From NCBI GenBank assembly GCA_029261895.1, contig JAJDAK010000100.1, positions 1 through 64,000 on the forward strand: a stretch of DNA of 64,000 bases, in the 5' to 3' direction. Positions within the stretch are counted from its first letter, which is position 1. Every line of letters begins with the position of its first letter. Made by a program: the position numbers and the translations under genes. The notes beneath the pieces are model-generated. The model ran no database searches and was not told where the DNA came from. It saw nothing but the letters and a program-made list of their open reading frames with translations. Shown piece by piece: positions 38,470-47,909 of the stretch. Source of the stretch: Deltaproteobacteria bacterium (GTDB lineage: Bacteria; Myxococcota_A; UBA9160; SZUA-336).

Positions 38470-38834
38470 ATTTCAATCTCGAGGATGGCACGCTGATGGT
38501 AGCGGCCCGATAGTTTCGACATCAGATCCGTAAGCCACATCTGTAACCCGTACTTTGAGCGCAACGCCGTGTAGGCCGCCTCTACGCTTGAAGCGCTATC
38601 GACGACCGATGCCGATGCAGACTGCCAGTCGCCGTGAACTCGCCCGCTGACGTTGCACGCAGCAACCTCAGCCTTTGAAGAGTTTCGGATGCGTTTCACT
38701 TTTCCGGCGTCTTTCGCGCTGAATACGTAGAGTTTCCCCAGGTGCTCGGCAAACCATACGGGCGTATCTACCGCGACTCCGGTTTTTCTGAACGTCCGAA
38801 GACTGAGGTAACGTTCGCGATTCCAATCAGGCAT
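38466..38834 (-). CDS. PPOX-class (pyridoxamine 5'-phosphate oxidase-like) flavin/F420-binding protein
   Basis: YLSLRTFRKTGVAVDTPVWFAEHLGKLYVFSAKDAGKVKRIRNSSKAEVAACNVSGRVHGDW. Confidence 0.88.
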   Translation of the reverse strand: MPDWNRERYLSLRTFRKTGVAVDTPVWFAEHLGKLYVFSAKDAGKVKRIRNSSKAEVAACNVSGRVHGDWQSASASVVDSASSVEAAYTALRSKYGLQMWLTDLMSKLSGRYHQRAILEIEI

Positions 38835-40728
38835 CTACGTGCTCCATCGGTGGTTGATCCAGCGGTAGATCGATTTGAATCGTCGTACCGAGTTTTTCTT
38901 CACTGCGCACGCTGATCTTTCCGCCGTGGTCCTCAACGATTCCGTGGACGATGCTGAGCCCGAGTCCCGTGCCGCCTGAACCTCGATGGGTGCTGTAGAA
39001 AGGATCGAAGATTCTTGCAAGGTCATCGTCGCCGATGCCCCGACCGTTGTCGGTGACGGAGAGACGCGCTGTTTTGCGTTCTATTTCGGTCCGCACGGTG
39101 ATCTCAACCTGGCTCGGGGCGGCTTCTAGCGCATTTCGTATTAGGTTTACCATCGCCTGTTCGATTTCGATGGGGTTGATCGACGCCCAAATCGCGTCTG
39201 GATGGAGTTCCAGTCGAATCGTGCTTTGGCGTTCCCGCGCGTAGGAATCCGCGAGCTGTACCGTTCGCTCGACGATCGTATTCAAGTCCTCAACCCACTT
39301 CTCCGTGCGCTCATCGCGTGCAAACTGCAGCACGCTACGCACGATGCGCCCACAACGTTTGGATTCACGCATGATGTCTTGCAGCGCTTGGTTGACGATT
39401 CCAGCACCCTCTGGATCGTCTTGACTTGCGTTTGCGTACTCGGCGAATGCGAGAATGGAGCCGACGGGGTTGTTGATTTCGTGCGCGATGCCTGCGGCAA
39501 GCGTTCCGATTGAAGCCAAGCGCTCCGACGCGATAAGTTGCTTCTGAGATGCTTCGCGCTGCCGAATTTCTTCGCGCAGGCGCTCATTGGTGCTGCGCAG
39601 TTCACCCGTGCGTTCGTCTACTCGGGTTTCGAGTACAGCCGCGACGTCGCGAATTGCACGAAAAGAGCGCGCGTTCGCAAGCGCGACCGAAATCCAAGGG
39701 ATCAGACCATCGACGAGGTCGAGAGAACGCTCGTCTTCGAGCGGTTCGGGATCCCAGATATGCATCTTCCCCACAACTCGTGCGCCGGCGACAAAGGAGT
39801 AGTGATTGGGCTCACCTGGGCCGAGTTCGCCGTCGTATCTCAACATACTGAATGGCTCGTCTTCGCCGTTTCCGAGCACGATGCAGATTCCACGGAACGT
39901 GAAACGCGTCCGCAAGAGATCGACGATGGTTTGCCCCAGGTCTTCGAGTTCGGTTTTACGACTGAGTTCTTGACCAAATTGATTAATGATTTCCAAGAAG
40001 CGTGCTTGTGCGGCAACTTGACGATTGGCGGTACGCAGGTCGCGATAACTCAATTGCAACTCGGATTGCTGCTGGCTGAGTTCATCGATAACGCTCTTGG
40101 AAGCGAAGACCGCGCGTGATGCACGTGCAAAGCGTGTCCAAACTTTCTGGGATGGTGGTGGCTTGATGGTATAGACCGCTTTGCGCTCGCTGAACTCCAG
40201 GTCGACCACGGAATCGCCTTGTCCAAAGATCCTCGGGCCGGATCGAATGGTGCCGCGCACGAGATGGAAAAATGCCTCGGAGGGTCGATAGTCCTTCGGA
40301 ATCTCCAGAGTCACGCGTACCATGCCGTCGTCGAGGTCTTCGAACTTATCATCGATGATCATAAAGAGCGCACGTCCGTGCCAAATCGTGCCGAGCCAAT
40401 ACAGGTCTCGCGCGCTCAGAAACATACGACCAATCCGGCTTAGGAACTCGAAGTAGGGCGATTCGAAATGGAGTGCACCCAAAGTCTCAAGTTGAGCATT
40501 ACCGCCGACAATGGGCTTTACGCGCTCCAGAACTTCCACAAAGTCGTCCCAAGCGTAGCGCTGTCGGAGATTGTGCAATTGGTCGGTTTGGATCGGAAGC
40601 CCATCGAGAACGCTTTCAGGATCGAAACCTCGGTCCCGAACTGCATCTGATAAGAATCGAAAAACTAGGCTGGATACTTCCGGCATCTCGGGCCCTTCAT
40701 AGATGCGCAGATCGTAGGCGAAATGCAT
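38827..40728 (-). CDS. soluble sensor histidine kinase
   Basis: H-box GIAHEINNPVGSILAFAEYA, N-box MVNLIRNALEAAP, G-boxes NGRGIGDDDLARIFDPFYSTHRGSGGTGLGLSIVHG; no predicted TM; GAF-like central segment. Confidence 0.93.
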   Translation of the reverse strand: MHFAYDLRIYEGPEMPEVSSLVFRFLSDAVRDRGFDPESVLDGLPIQTDQLHNLRQRYAWDDFVEVLERVKPIVGGNAQLETLGALHFESPYFEFLSRIGRMFLSARDLYWLGTIWHGRALFMIIDDKFEDLDDGMVRVTLEIPKDYRPSEAFFHLVRGTIRSGPRIFGQGDSVVDLEFSERKAVYTIKPPPSQKVWTRFARASRAVFASKSVIDELSQQQSELQLSYRDLRTANRQVAAQARFLEIINQFGQELSRKTELEDLGQTIVDLLRTRFTFRGICIVLGNGEDEPFSMLRYDGELGPGEPNHYSFVAGARVVGKMHIWDPEPLEDERSLDLVDGLIPWISVALANARSFRAIRDVAAVLETRVDERTGELRSTNERLREEIRQREASQKQLIASERLASIGTLAAGIAHEINNPVGSILAFAEYANASQDDPEGAGIVNQALQDIMRESKRCGRIVRSVLQFARDERTEKWVEDLNTIVERTVQLADSYARERQSTIRLELHPDAIWASINPIEIEQAMVNLIRNALEAAPSQVEITVRTEIERKTARLSVTDNGRGIGDDDLARIFDPFYSTHRGSGGTGLGLSIVHGIVEDHGGKISVRSEEKLGTTIQIDLPLDQPPMEHVDA

Positions 40729-40821
40729 GGATGCAGCACAAAATCAATTAGATCAACTACAGCTATCCGGTATAAATCCGATTGGATTGTAGCTACTAAC
40801 TGATCAAGGTGTAGTCAATCC

Positions 40822-43137
40822 GTGACAAAGTCTACACGCCCCATCGAGATTTTTGACGGTATGATCCGCCGCGGCGTTGATGATGGTCTGCTCCACCTTA
40901 CCGCCGAGGACACGATCCTCGACGGTCGTAGTATACGCGTCGACGGCAAGACCTTGATCCATTTTGGCTCCTGTAGCTACTTGGGCCTCGAATTGGACCC
41001 CCGCGTCAAGGCAGCCGCAATAGATGCCATTACGCGCTACGGGGCGCATTTCTCCTCATCGCGCGCCTATGTGTCGGTGCCGCTTTATTCCCAGCTGGAG
41101 AGTCTTGCAGAACGCATCTTCGGTGCTCCAGTCGTGATTACGCCCACCACCACGCTCGGACACTTCTCTGCGCTGCCGGTGCTCTTGGAGCCCGATGACG
41201 CCGTACTCATCGATCACCAGGCCCACCATAGTTTGCAGCTAGCCACGCAGATTTTGGTGGCGCGCGGCGTGCACGTGGAAAGTGTGCGTCATAACAATCT
41301 CGAGCATCTCACCGAACGCATCGAAGCGCTCCAAGATTCCAAGCGACATATCTGGTACATCGCGGATGGTATTTACAGCATGTTTGGGAATCTCTGCCCG
41401 GTTGATGAGTTGGTCGAGATGCTTGATGTGTATCCGAAACTCCACCTCTACATCGATGATGCGCACGGTGTGAGTTGGTGTGGCAAGTTCGGTCGTGGCT
41501 ACGCGCTCTCCAGGGCTGCGGCACAGGAACGTCTGATTGTCGCAACCACGCTCGGTAAATGTTTTGGTGCCGGTGGTTCGGTATTAGTTCTTGGCACGGA
41601 GGAACAGCGAAGGTTCATTCGCACCGTTGGCGGCCCAATGATTTTCGCCGGTCCGGTGCCGCCTGCGATACTCGGCGCTGCGATCGAGTCCGCACGGATC
41701 CACCTTTCCGATGAACTGAAGACGCTTCAAGGTGAGTTGCTCGAGCGGATTCGGCTCTGCAACCGCATGCTGCTTGAACGTGATCTGCCGTTGGTTGCTG
41801 ATACTGAAGTTCCCGTGCGTTATGTCGAAGTCGGCCCCTATGAGACGGCGCAGAAGCTAACCAAGCAGATGATGGACGCGGGTTTCTATGTGAATGCGGC
41901 GTTCTTTCCGGCTGTGCCGAAGGGTCGTGCCGGGTTGCGTTTTACAATTACGCGACATCAGAATCCCGAAGATATCGAAGCGATGGTGGAGACGATGACG
42001 CATGCCTTGATGCATCGCGAGGCGCCGTTCGCCACCAAACTGTCCGCGGTTCAGTTGCAACATGAGACAACGATCGAGGCCATCGATCCCGTGGTCTGGG
42101 ACGCCTGCCTGGGACAGCGTGGCACCTTCGATTGGCGCGGCATGAGTCTGCTTGAGGATGTCTTTGCGAACGCCGCGAAGCCCGAGGATCGCTGGGACTT
42201 CCACTATTACGTGGCGCGTGACGAAGACGGTGAAGTCTTGCTCGCGACCTTTTTCACGGAAGCGCTCTGGAAGGACGACATGCTGGCACCGGCGAAAGTG
42301 TCGGCGGATATCGAAGCCCAGCGCGGTGATGACCCATTTCTCATGACGTCGAAGGTGTTGGCGATGGGTTCGCTGCTGACCGAGGGCAACCATCTCTTTA
42401 TTCGGCGAAAACCCGGCTGGAAGGAAGCCTTCGAGATGCTCCTGGACGTGGTGGAGGAGCATGCGGACCTCAATGGCTGCCAAGGTTTGGTCTTGCGCGA
42501 TCTTCCCGCGACCGACAAACCACTTGCCGAAATTCTTCAGAAGCGTGGCTATGGGCGTCAGTCCATGCCCGCAAGCTTCTTGATTGACATCAAGTGGTCG
42601 AACGGGAACGAATTTATTGAGCAGCTTTCTCCAAAGTCTCGACGCTATCAACGACGGTATGTATTGCCGCATCAGGACAAATACAGCCGTATGATTACGA
42701 GCGCCAGCGAACTGCAAGCCTCGGATGAATTGGTAGCGCGGTTTTACGACCTTTACAGCGATGTTTGCCAGCGAAATTTGGGTATTAATACGTTTCCTCT
42801 ACCACCGGAAACATTTTCACGCATGTCAGCCGATCGCGATTGGGAGTTTGTGTTGCTCTATGTCGAAACCGCTGAGGAGGTTACGGATCACCTGGCAGCT
42901 GCGGTCGCTTGTTTCAAAGGTTGGGATCAATACGTTCCGATGCTGATCGGACTTGACTATGAATTTGTCGAGAATCATGGTGTCTATCGGCAAGCTCTCA
43001 GTCATATTATCGAACGCGGTCGCGAGCTCGGCTATCAAAAGATTCGCCTCGGCATGGGAGCAGATCTCGAGAAACGTCGTTTTGGTGCCAAGCCCGAATA
43101 CAACTGCCTCTATCTCCGGAATGTTGATGAGTCATGA
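40822..43137 (+). CDS. bifunctional alpha-oxoamine synthase family PLP enzyme fused to GNAT/FemAB-like acyltransferase
   Basis: PLP domain: FGSCSYLGLELDPRVKAAAIDA, LYIDDAHGVSWCG, PLP Lys TLGKCFGAGGSV; about 350 C-terminal residues with GNAT/BioF2-like segment LSPKSRRYQRRYV...RLGMGADLEKRRFGAKP. Confidence 0.85.
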   Translation: MTKSTRPIEIFDGMIRRGVDDGLLHLTAEDTILDGRSIRVDGKTLIHFGSCSYLGLELDPRVKAAAIDAITRYGAHFSSSRAYVSVPLYSQLESLAERIFGAPVVITPTTTLGHFSALPVLLEPDDAVLIDHQAHHSLQLATQILVARGVHVESVRHNNLEHLTERIEALQDSKRHIWYIADGIYSMFGNLCPVDELVEMLDVYPKLHLYIDDAHGVSWCGKFGRGYALSRAAAQERLIVATTLGKCFGAGGSVLVLGTEEQRRFIRTVGGPMIFAGPVPPAILGAAIESARIHLSDELKTLQGELLERIRLCNRMLLERDLPLVADTEVPVRYVEVGPYETAQKLTKQMMDAGFYVNAAFFPAVPKGRAGLRFTITRHQNPEDIEAMVETMTHALMHREAPFATKLSAVQLQHETTIEAIDPVVWDACLGQRGTFDWRGMSLLEDVFANAAKPEDRWDFHYYVARDEDGEVLLATFFTEALWKDDMLAPAKVSADIEAQRGDDPFLMTSKVLAMGSLLTEGNHLFIRRKPGWKEAFEMLLDVVEEHADLNGCQGLVLRDLPATDKPLAEILQKRGYGRQSMPASFLIDIKWSNGNEFIEQLSPKSRRYQRRYVLPHQDKYSRMITSASELQASDELVARFYDLYSDVCQRNLGINTFPLPPETFSRMSADRDWEFVLLYVETAEEVTDHLAAAVACFKGWDQYVPMLIGLDYEFVENHGVYRQALSHIIERGRELGYQKIRLGMGADLEKRRFGAKPEYNCLYLRNVDES

Positions 43138-44024
43138 ATTCGCGCATGCAACCGGTAGTTCGAATCCTGGGACTCTTATGCGTGCTCCTTCTTCTCATAT
43201 TGCTATCCAGCGAACTGCGGCTGCGTAAGAGCTTTCCATCGACGGTAGCTTCCGACGACCCGCGAATCCCTGGCGGCGATAGCACGCATGGAAGAACACT
43301 GGCACTCGCGGCCTGTGCTTCGTGCCACGGGGCTGATTTAGCGGGTCGAGAGATCGCAGACGTCGCGTGGCTCGGTCGCCTGTATGCGAGCAATCTAACG
43401 CCGGGCCATGGCGGAATCCCGAAAGGTCAGTTGGCCTCGATGGTCCTGCGTGCGATTCGCGATGGTGTTGATGCGGACGGTCACACACTCGTGCTCATGC
43501 CATCGGTCTTCTTACGGAGGATTAGCGACACCGACCTGGCAGATCTGATTGCGTATCTCGCACAGATCGAACCCGTAGATCGAGACTGGCCCGAACGTAG
43601 GCTCGGGCTATTCACGCGCGCGGTTCTCGGCCTGGGCCTGGCGGACGAGTTGCTTGCCGCTGAAACGGTGGCAGCATCGGTAGCCGCGACCCCGGCGCCT
43701 GTACCCGGCGCCAGCGAGAGTTATGGTGGTTACTTGGTCGACCTTGGTGGGTGCAGAGTTTGCCATCACTCGGATCTGCGCGGCGGTCGTCATCTGTTGG
43801 CCGTACCTGGCGAACCCGAACCGCCCAGTCTCCAACCCCACGCGCTACGTCACTGGTCGCTGAAAGATTTCGTCAGCGCGATGCGTGCCGGGCAGACGCC
43901 CGACGGGCGGCGTCTCAATGCGGAGTACATGCCTTGGCCGTTCTTGGGCCAACTTGAGGACTATCAGCTCGAAGCGCTTTGGCTCTATCTACGATCTGAT
44001 TCAGCTGAGCCGGAGGTTTCTTGA
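43134..44024 (+). CDS. diheme c-type cytochrome, membrane-anchored
   Basis: N-terminal TM; heme motifs CASCH (AACASCHGADLAG) and CRVCH (GGCRVCHHSDLRGG). Confidence 0.9.
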   Translation: MNSRMQPVVRILGLLCVLLLLILLSSELRLRKSFPSTVASDDPRIPGGDSTHGRTLALAACASCHGADLAGREIADVAWLGRLYASNLTPGHGGIPKGQLASMVLRAIRDGVDADGHTLVLMPSVFLRRISDTDLADLIAYLAQIEPVDRDWPERRLGLFTRAVLGLGLADELLAAETVAASVAATPAPVPGASESYGGYLVDLGGCRVCHHSDLRGGRHLLAVPGEPEPPSLQPHALRHWSLKDFVSAMRAGQTPDGRRLNAEYMPWPFLGQLEDYQLEALWLYLRSDSAEPEVS

Positions 44025-45064
44025 TGCGTTTAGGATTGGTTCCAGAGAATTGGCTTGAGCGCATTGCGCTGATGTTGGGTTGGGTCCCCGAACCCCTGCT
44101 TTACACCATGAATGCGCCATTGCTCGCGCGATCGGTCATGGTGGCGACGGAAAGCGGCCTCTTCGACATTCTCGGCAATGAGGAGCTTGAGGCCGGCGAG
44201 GTAGCCGAGCGTTGTGGCTCCCATCCGGTCGCGACGGAAAAGCTCATGGGAGCACTCACGCGTTCGCGTTTGCTCAGGTTTCGCCGGGGTCGCTATCGCA
44301 TCAGCCGCAGCGCAAAGCGCTGGCTGCTACGCGATAGTCCCGAGTCGCTCTACGATATGGTGATCTTCTGTTCGATGTGTCTGCGACATCTCGATCACCT
44401 CGAAGAATATCTACGATCCGGAAAACCGCTCGATATTCACGAGACCGAAAATGATCCTGCAGTTTGGGCTGCATACCAAAAGGGCATGCGAGCGATGGCG
44501 TCGCTTTCAGCCCCCGAGGTGGGCGAGCGCACACCGGTTCCCGATGGTGCGACACAGATGCTGGATATTGGAGGATCGCACGGGCTCTATTCGGTCGCAA
44601 TTTGTCGTCGGCATCCTCGGCTAAGCGCCGTGGTACTAGACCTTCCCGCTGCGGTGGAGCACGCTGCGCCCATCCTTGCCGAAGAGGGCATGGGCGAACG
44701 CGTACGACACGAAGCGGGCGATGTATTGCAGGTGGATCTCGGCGAAGATCAATACGACCTCGTACTGATCTCTCAACTCGTACATCATTTTCCGGAAGCG
44801 GAGAATCGGGAGTTGATGCGCCGCATCGAACGAGCGCTTCGGCCTGGTGGAAAATTGGTGATCCAAGGCATTACCAAGCCACCCGATAGCGCCACGAATC
44901 AATTGGCAGGTTTGTTGGATTTATTCTTCGCGCTGACGAGCCGTGCGGGTTCATGGACGTTCGAAGAGATCGCTAGTTGGCAACGCGATGCTGGGCTGAC
45001 GCCACGGAAACCCATGATGCTGCGTACGATGCCCGGAGGCGGCCAGCAGGTCGCGACTAAGTGA
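44021..45064 (+). CDS. SAM-dependent O-methyltransferase-type protein
   Basis: N-terminal winged-helix/dimerisation-like region; MLDIGGSHGLYSVAICRRHPRLSAVVLDLP; LVLISQLVHHFPEAENRELMRRIERALRPGGKLVI. Confidence 0.88.
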   Translation: MMRLGLVPENWLERIALMLGWVPEPLLYTMNAPLLARSVMVATESGLFDILGNEELEAGEVAERCGSHPVATEKLMGALTRSRLLRFRRGRYRISRSAKRWLLRDSPESLYDMVIFCSMCLRHLDHLEEYLRSGKPLDIHETENDPAVWAAYQKGMRAMASLSAPEVGERTPVPDGATQMLDIGGSHGLYSVAICRRHPRLSAVVLDLPAAVEHAAPILAEEGMGERVRHEAGDVLQVDLGEDQYDLVLISQLVHHFPEAENRELMRRIERALRPGGKLVIQGITKPPDSATNQLAGLLDLFFALTSRAGSWTFEEIASWQRDAGLTPRKPMMLRTMPGGGQQVATK

Positions 45065-45767
45065 ATGGACGAAGCTTAACCATCAATTCAGATTGCGAGC
45101 GTACACCGACCTTGGTGAAAATGGCACGAAGGTGGTTACGCACCGTATGTGGACTGATGATTAACTTTTCTGCAATCGCATTTACACGGTAGCCATTCAT
45201 GACTTCTGCGAGGACCTGCCACTGACGCGCTGAAAGATCCTTCAGTTCGGGGATCTGCGCGGGCTCGAAGCCGTCACCGAGCAAGCCGGTCTGATGTCCC
45301 ATGGATTGCAGTTGCAGCGCGACGCGCTTGAAGCCTTCTTCCAATTTGTGCAACCGCTGCTCGCGACCGTGTAGCGTTTGCTGCTCACGAAGTGCCATCT
45401 CAATCTTGGATTTGAGCTCGTTGTAGGTGATGGGCTTCGAGAGGTACGCGTGCACCGAGAGGTCGATGCCTTCGATCGCGGTATCGGTCGATGGAAAACC
45501 TGTGATCACGATGACCACGATACGAGGACTGTTCTTCAGCACTTCGCGCGCCAAGCTCAGCCCCTGATTACCGGGCATGCGGATGTCCATCAAGAGAAGA
45601 TCGTACTCGAGCTCTTGACCGGCCTGAACGGCCTCGTTGAACGAACCGGCACAGGTACAGTCGTAGCCGTCCCGTTGCAGTAGCTTCGCCATCGAATCTC
45701 GAAAGCCAATCTCATCTTCGGCAAAGAGAATTCGTGTGGATCGTGTTTCCGTGTCTGTCTGAATCAT
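45057..45767 (-). CDS. response regulator, receiver plus LuxR-type HTH
   Basis: Receiver RILFAEDEIGFRDSMAKLL...DLLLMDIRMPGNQG...LSKP; HTH LSARQWQVLAEVMNGYRVNAIAEKLIISPHTVRNHLRAIFTKVGVRSQSELM; ORF open to 45851. Confidence 0.93.
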   Translation of the reverse strand: MIQTDTETRSTRILFAEDEIGFRDSMAKLLQRDGYDCTCAGSFNEAVQAGQELEYDLLLMDIRMPGNQGLSLAREVLKNSPRIVVIVITGFPSTDTAIEGIDLSVHAYLSKPITYNELKSKIEMALREQQTLHGREQRLHKLEEGFKRVALQLQSMGHQTGLLGDGFEPAQIPELKDLSARQWQVLAEVMNGYRVNAIAEKLIISPHTVRNHLRAIFTKVGVRSQSELMVKLRPFT

Positions 45768-45874
45768 GTTGCTCCCAATTCCCGACGCCGAGTATAGGGT
45801 GCAACGTCGGTGTCGGGCTAGGGTTTCTGTACGACTCGGGTCATTTTCCACTGGGCCTTAACTATTCAAAAAAG

Positions 45875-47053
45875 TCAGCGGAGTGCGTCCCTCAGGAAAG
45901 AATTCAACCGTGAACGTATTCGCTCGGGTTCGAGCTGTGCTAGGCAGGCGACGCCGTATCCGGGGCAGGTCTGACGATGGCATGGGGCGCAGGGTACGTC
46001 GCCATGTAAAATCAGACTTTGGCCCCAGGGAGCCCATTCCGTGGCTAGTGAATGACCGCCGAAGAAAACGGCCGTTGGTGTGCCTAGAGCGGATGCCAGC
46101 AACGATGGGCCCCCCTCGCAGCCCAAAACCACGCTCGCACGGCTCATTAAATAGGCGGTCTGGGTGAGGGAGAGTCGGCCCTGGGATTGGATCAGGTCAG
46201 GTACACCGTTGAGCGTCGGGTCGTCCGATGATCCCACCACGACGGTCGGAAGCTGGAAGTCCTTTTGAAGGCCCAGAAGAATTTCGCACCAATATTCGAG
46301 CGGGTAACGCTTGGTCTCAAATTTTGCGAATGGATGGATGACCAGAAACCGATCCGGTGCGCCCCGCGGAAAAAGCAGATCCAACGCGCTGCGATCGTCG
46401 GAGTTCCAATGCATTTCCGGAATGCGAAGCTCGTCCAGGGCAAATTCACGGCCCAACAACGGTTTCAAAATCTCCATCAGCTGGAGTGCCTGGTGCTTAC
46501 GCTCCTCGCCCCAGAGCGATATTTCCGGCTGGTAGATGGAGGTCGATCGCATATGTGGATCGTGCGGATGGATACGGATTTCCGCAGGAATACGTTTGAA
46601 GCTTGAAAAAAACAGTGGGTAGGTACGCAGGAAGATCGAAACGTCGAAGTTTCGGCCGCGAAGCGCGCGTAACGATCGGCGCCAACCCGGCAGCAAAATG
46701 CGACGGTGTATGCGCCGCGGCTTTACCGCGATAATTTCATCGCAGAGCTGAGTACGTGCAAAGAGCGGCTGCGTGAGTTCGTGGACGACGGCAGTGATCT
46801 TCGCTCCGGGTAGCGCACGGCGCAACTCATATAGCGCCGGCAACGCGCAAACCGCATCTCCGATTTCGTCAGGCTTGAATACCAGCACGGATTCGACGCT
46901 GGCAGGGTCGATGGTCGGCCGAAAGCTTTCGAGCCGATACGCTGCGCCAGCGGGACGGCGGGCCCAGTTTCGCTGCCTGCGCGCGTCTTCGTAGTCCGCG
47001 AGCCGATAGCGTCGGTCCCATGCTTTTAGCCAGTGGTAAAGACGGTCCAACAC
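45875..47053 (-). CDS. glycosyltransferase family 9 (heptosyltransferase-like)
   Basis: VLVFKPDEIGDAVCALPALYELRRALPGAKI; FLVIHPFAKFETKRYPLEYWCEIL; CAPCHRQTCPGYGVACLAQLEPERI. Confidence 0.9.
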   Translation of the reverse strand: MLDRLYHWLKAWDRRYRLADYEDARRQRNWARRPAGAAYRLESFRPTIDPASVESVLVFKPDEIGDAVCALPALYELRRALPGAKITAVVHELTQPLFARTQLCDEIIAVKPRRIHRRILLPGWRRSLRALRGRNFDVSIFLRTYPLFFSSFKRIPAEIRIHPHDPHMRSTSIYQPEISLWGEERKHQALQLMEILKPLLGREFALDELRIPEMHWNSDDRSALDLLFPRGAPDRFLVIHPFAKFETKRYPLEYWCEILLGLQKDFQLPTVVVGSSDDPTLNGVPDLIQSQGRLSLTQTAYLMSRASVVLGCEGGPSLLASALGTPTAVFFGGHSLATEWAPWGQSLILHGDVPCAPCHRQTCPGYGVACLAQLEPERIRSRLNSFLRDALR

Positions 47054-47126
47054 GTCGCACCTCCCAATGCTGGATGTACCATAGCGGTTGGCATGAATTG
47101 AGCGAGCCTATGCTAGGATCGCCTCG

Positions 47127-47637
47127 ATGGGGCAGCGCGGAATTGCAGTGGTTTTGGCGTTTTGGGGGTCGTTGATCGCGTTTGACGGCCATCGTGATTG
47201 CCGATACCGTCTTCAATCTCAATGTGGTGTCGGTCGGAGCCATCTCAGTTTCGCTTGTGGGTTTAAACGCGACCCTGATCGGCGGGCCGCTGGTGCTGAC
47301 GCTGACCGCCCCAAATACCGCTCAATTTCCGCTCGATACGATCGAGCTTTTGGTCACGACGGGGGTTCTGAGCCTGGATGCAGCAGTATTGGAGGAACCC
47401 TCGGAAATTCCCACAGAGGATCTATTGCTCGGTTTTGATCCGGGGACCATCGGCACGATCGTCACCACCGATCTGCCAAACGGCAATACTGCGGTGACGG
47501 TGACGCTGCCGTTGGTTCACCTCGAATCCACGACCGAATCCGGCATTACCATCGATCTCGATTTCAACGGTGCCGTTGTGCTTGAGGGCACGGTGCCACC
47601 GCTGCCAGTTCCGATCTTCCCGTACTTGATTCGCTGA
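47127..47637 (+). pseudogene. exported protein of unknown function interrupted by apparent +1 frameshift near 47170-47182
   Basis: Signal-peptide-like MGQRGIAVVLAFWGSLIAF in frame of 47127; TAIVIADTVFNLNVVSVGAISVSL... in frame of 47182; TTTT/GGGGG homopolymers at the junction. Confidence 0.5.
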
Positions 47638-47909
47638 ACTATTCGTTGAATTCCAACAGCCCGAAGATCTCGATCGGTTCTTCGATTCAGGGGTTCCCAA
47701 TAGGCGCATCAGGCCTCGCTGGGCAGCGATTCAGCGCGAAGCATGAAAACCAAGGTCTATCGCAATCAGCGCCTGGATCGCGGGCTCCGAGGGTGCGTAG
47801 AATCGAAATCCGAACGGGTAGAAAACAAGCTCACGATCCTGCGGGATTCAAAGTTGTTCGTCCAGACCCATGCTCTCGCGCGAGGAAGACGTTAAGCTCT
47901 CGCGCCTCA

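Noticed and set aside
41857-42717. 286-aa minus-strand ORF antisense to the oxoamine synthase fusion
   Set aside because: Shadow ORF; no motif, and composition typical of antisense translation.
43150-43165. T-loop-like GTTCGAATCC, considered as a possible tRNA
   Set aside because: Lies in the coding sequence of the diheme cytochrome (VVRILGLL) with no cloverleaf around it.
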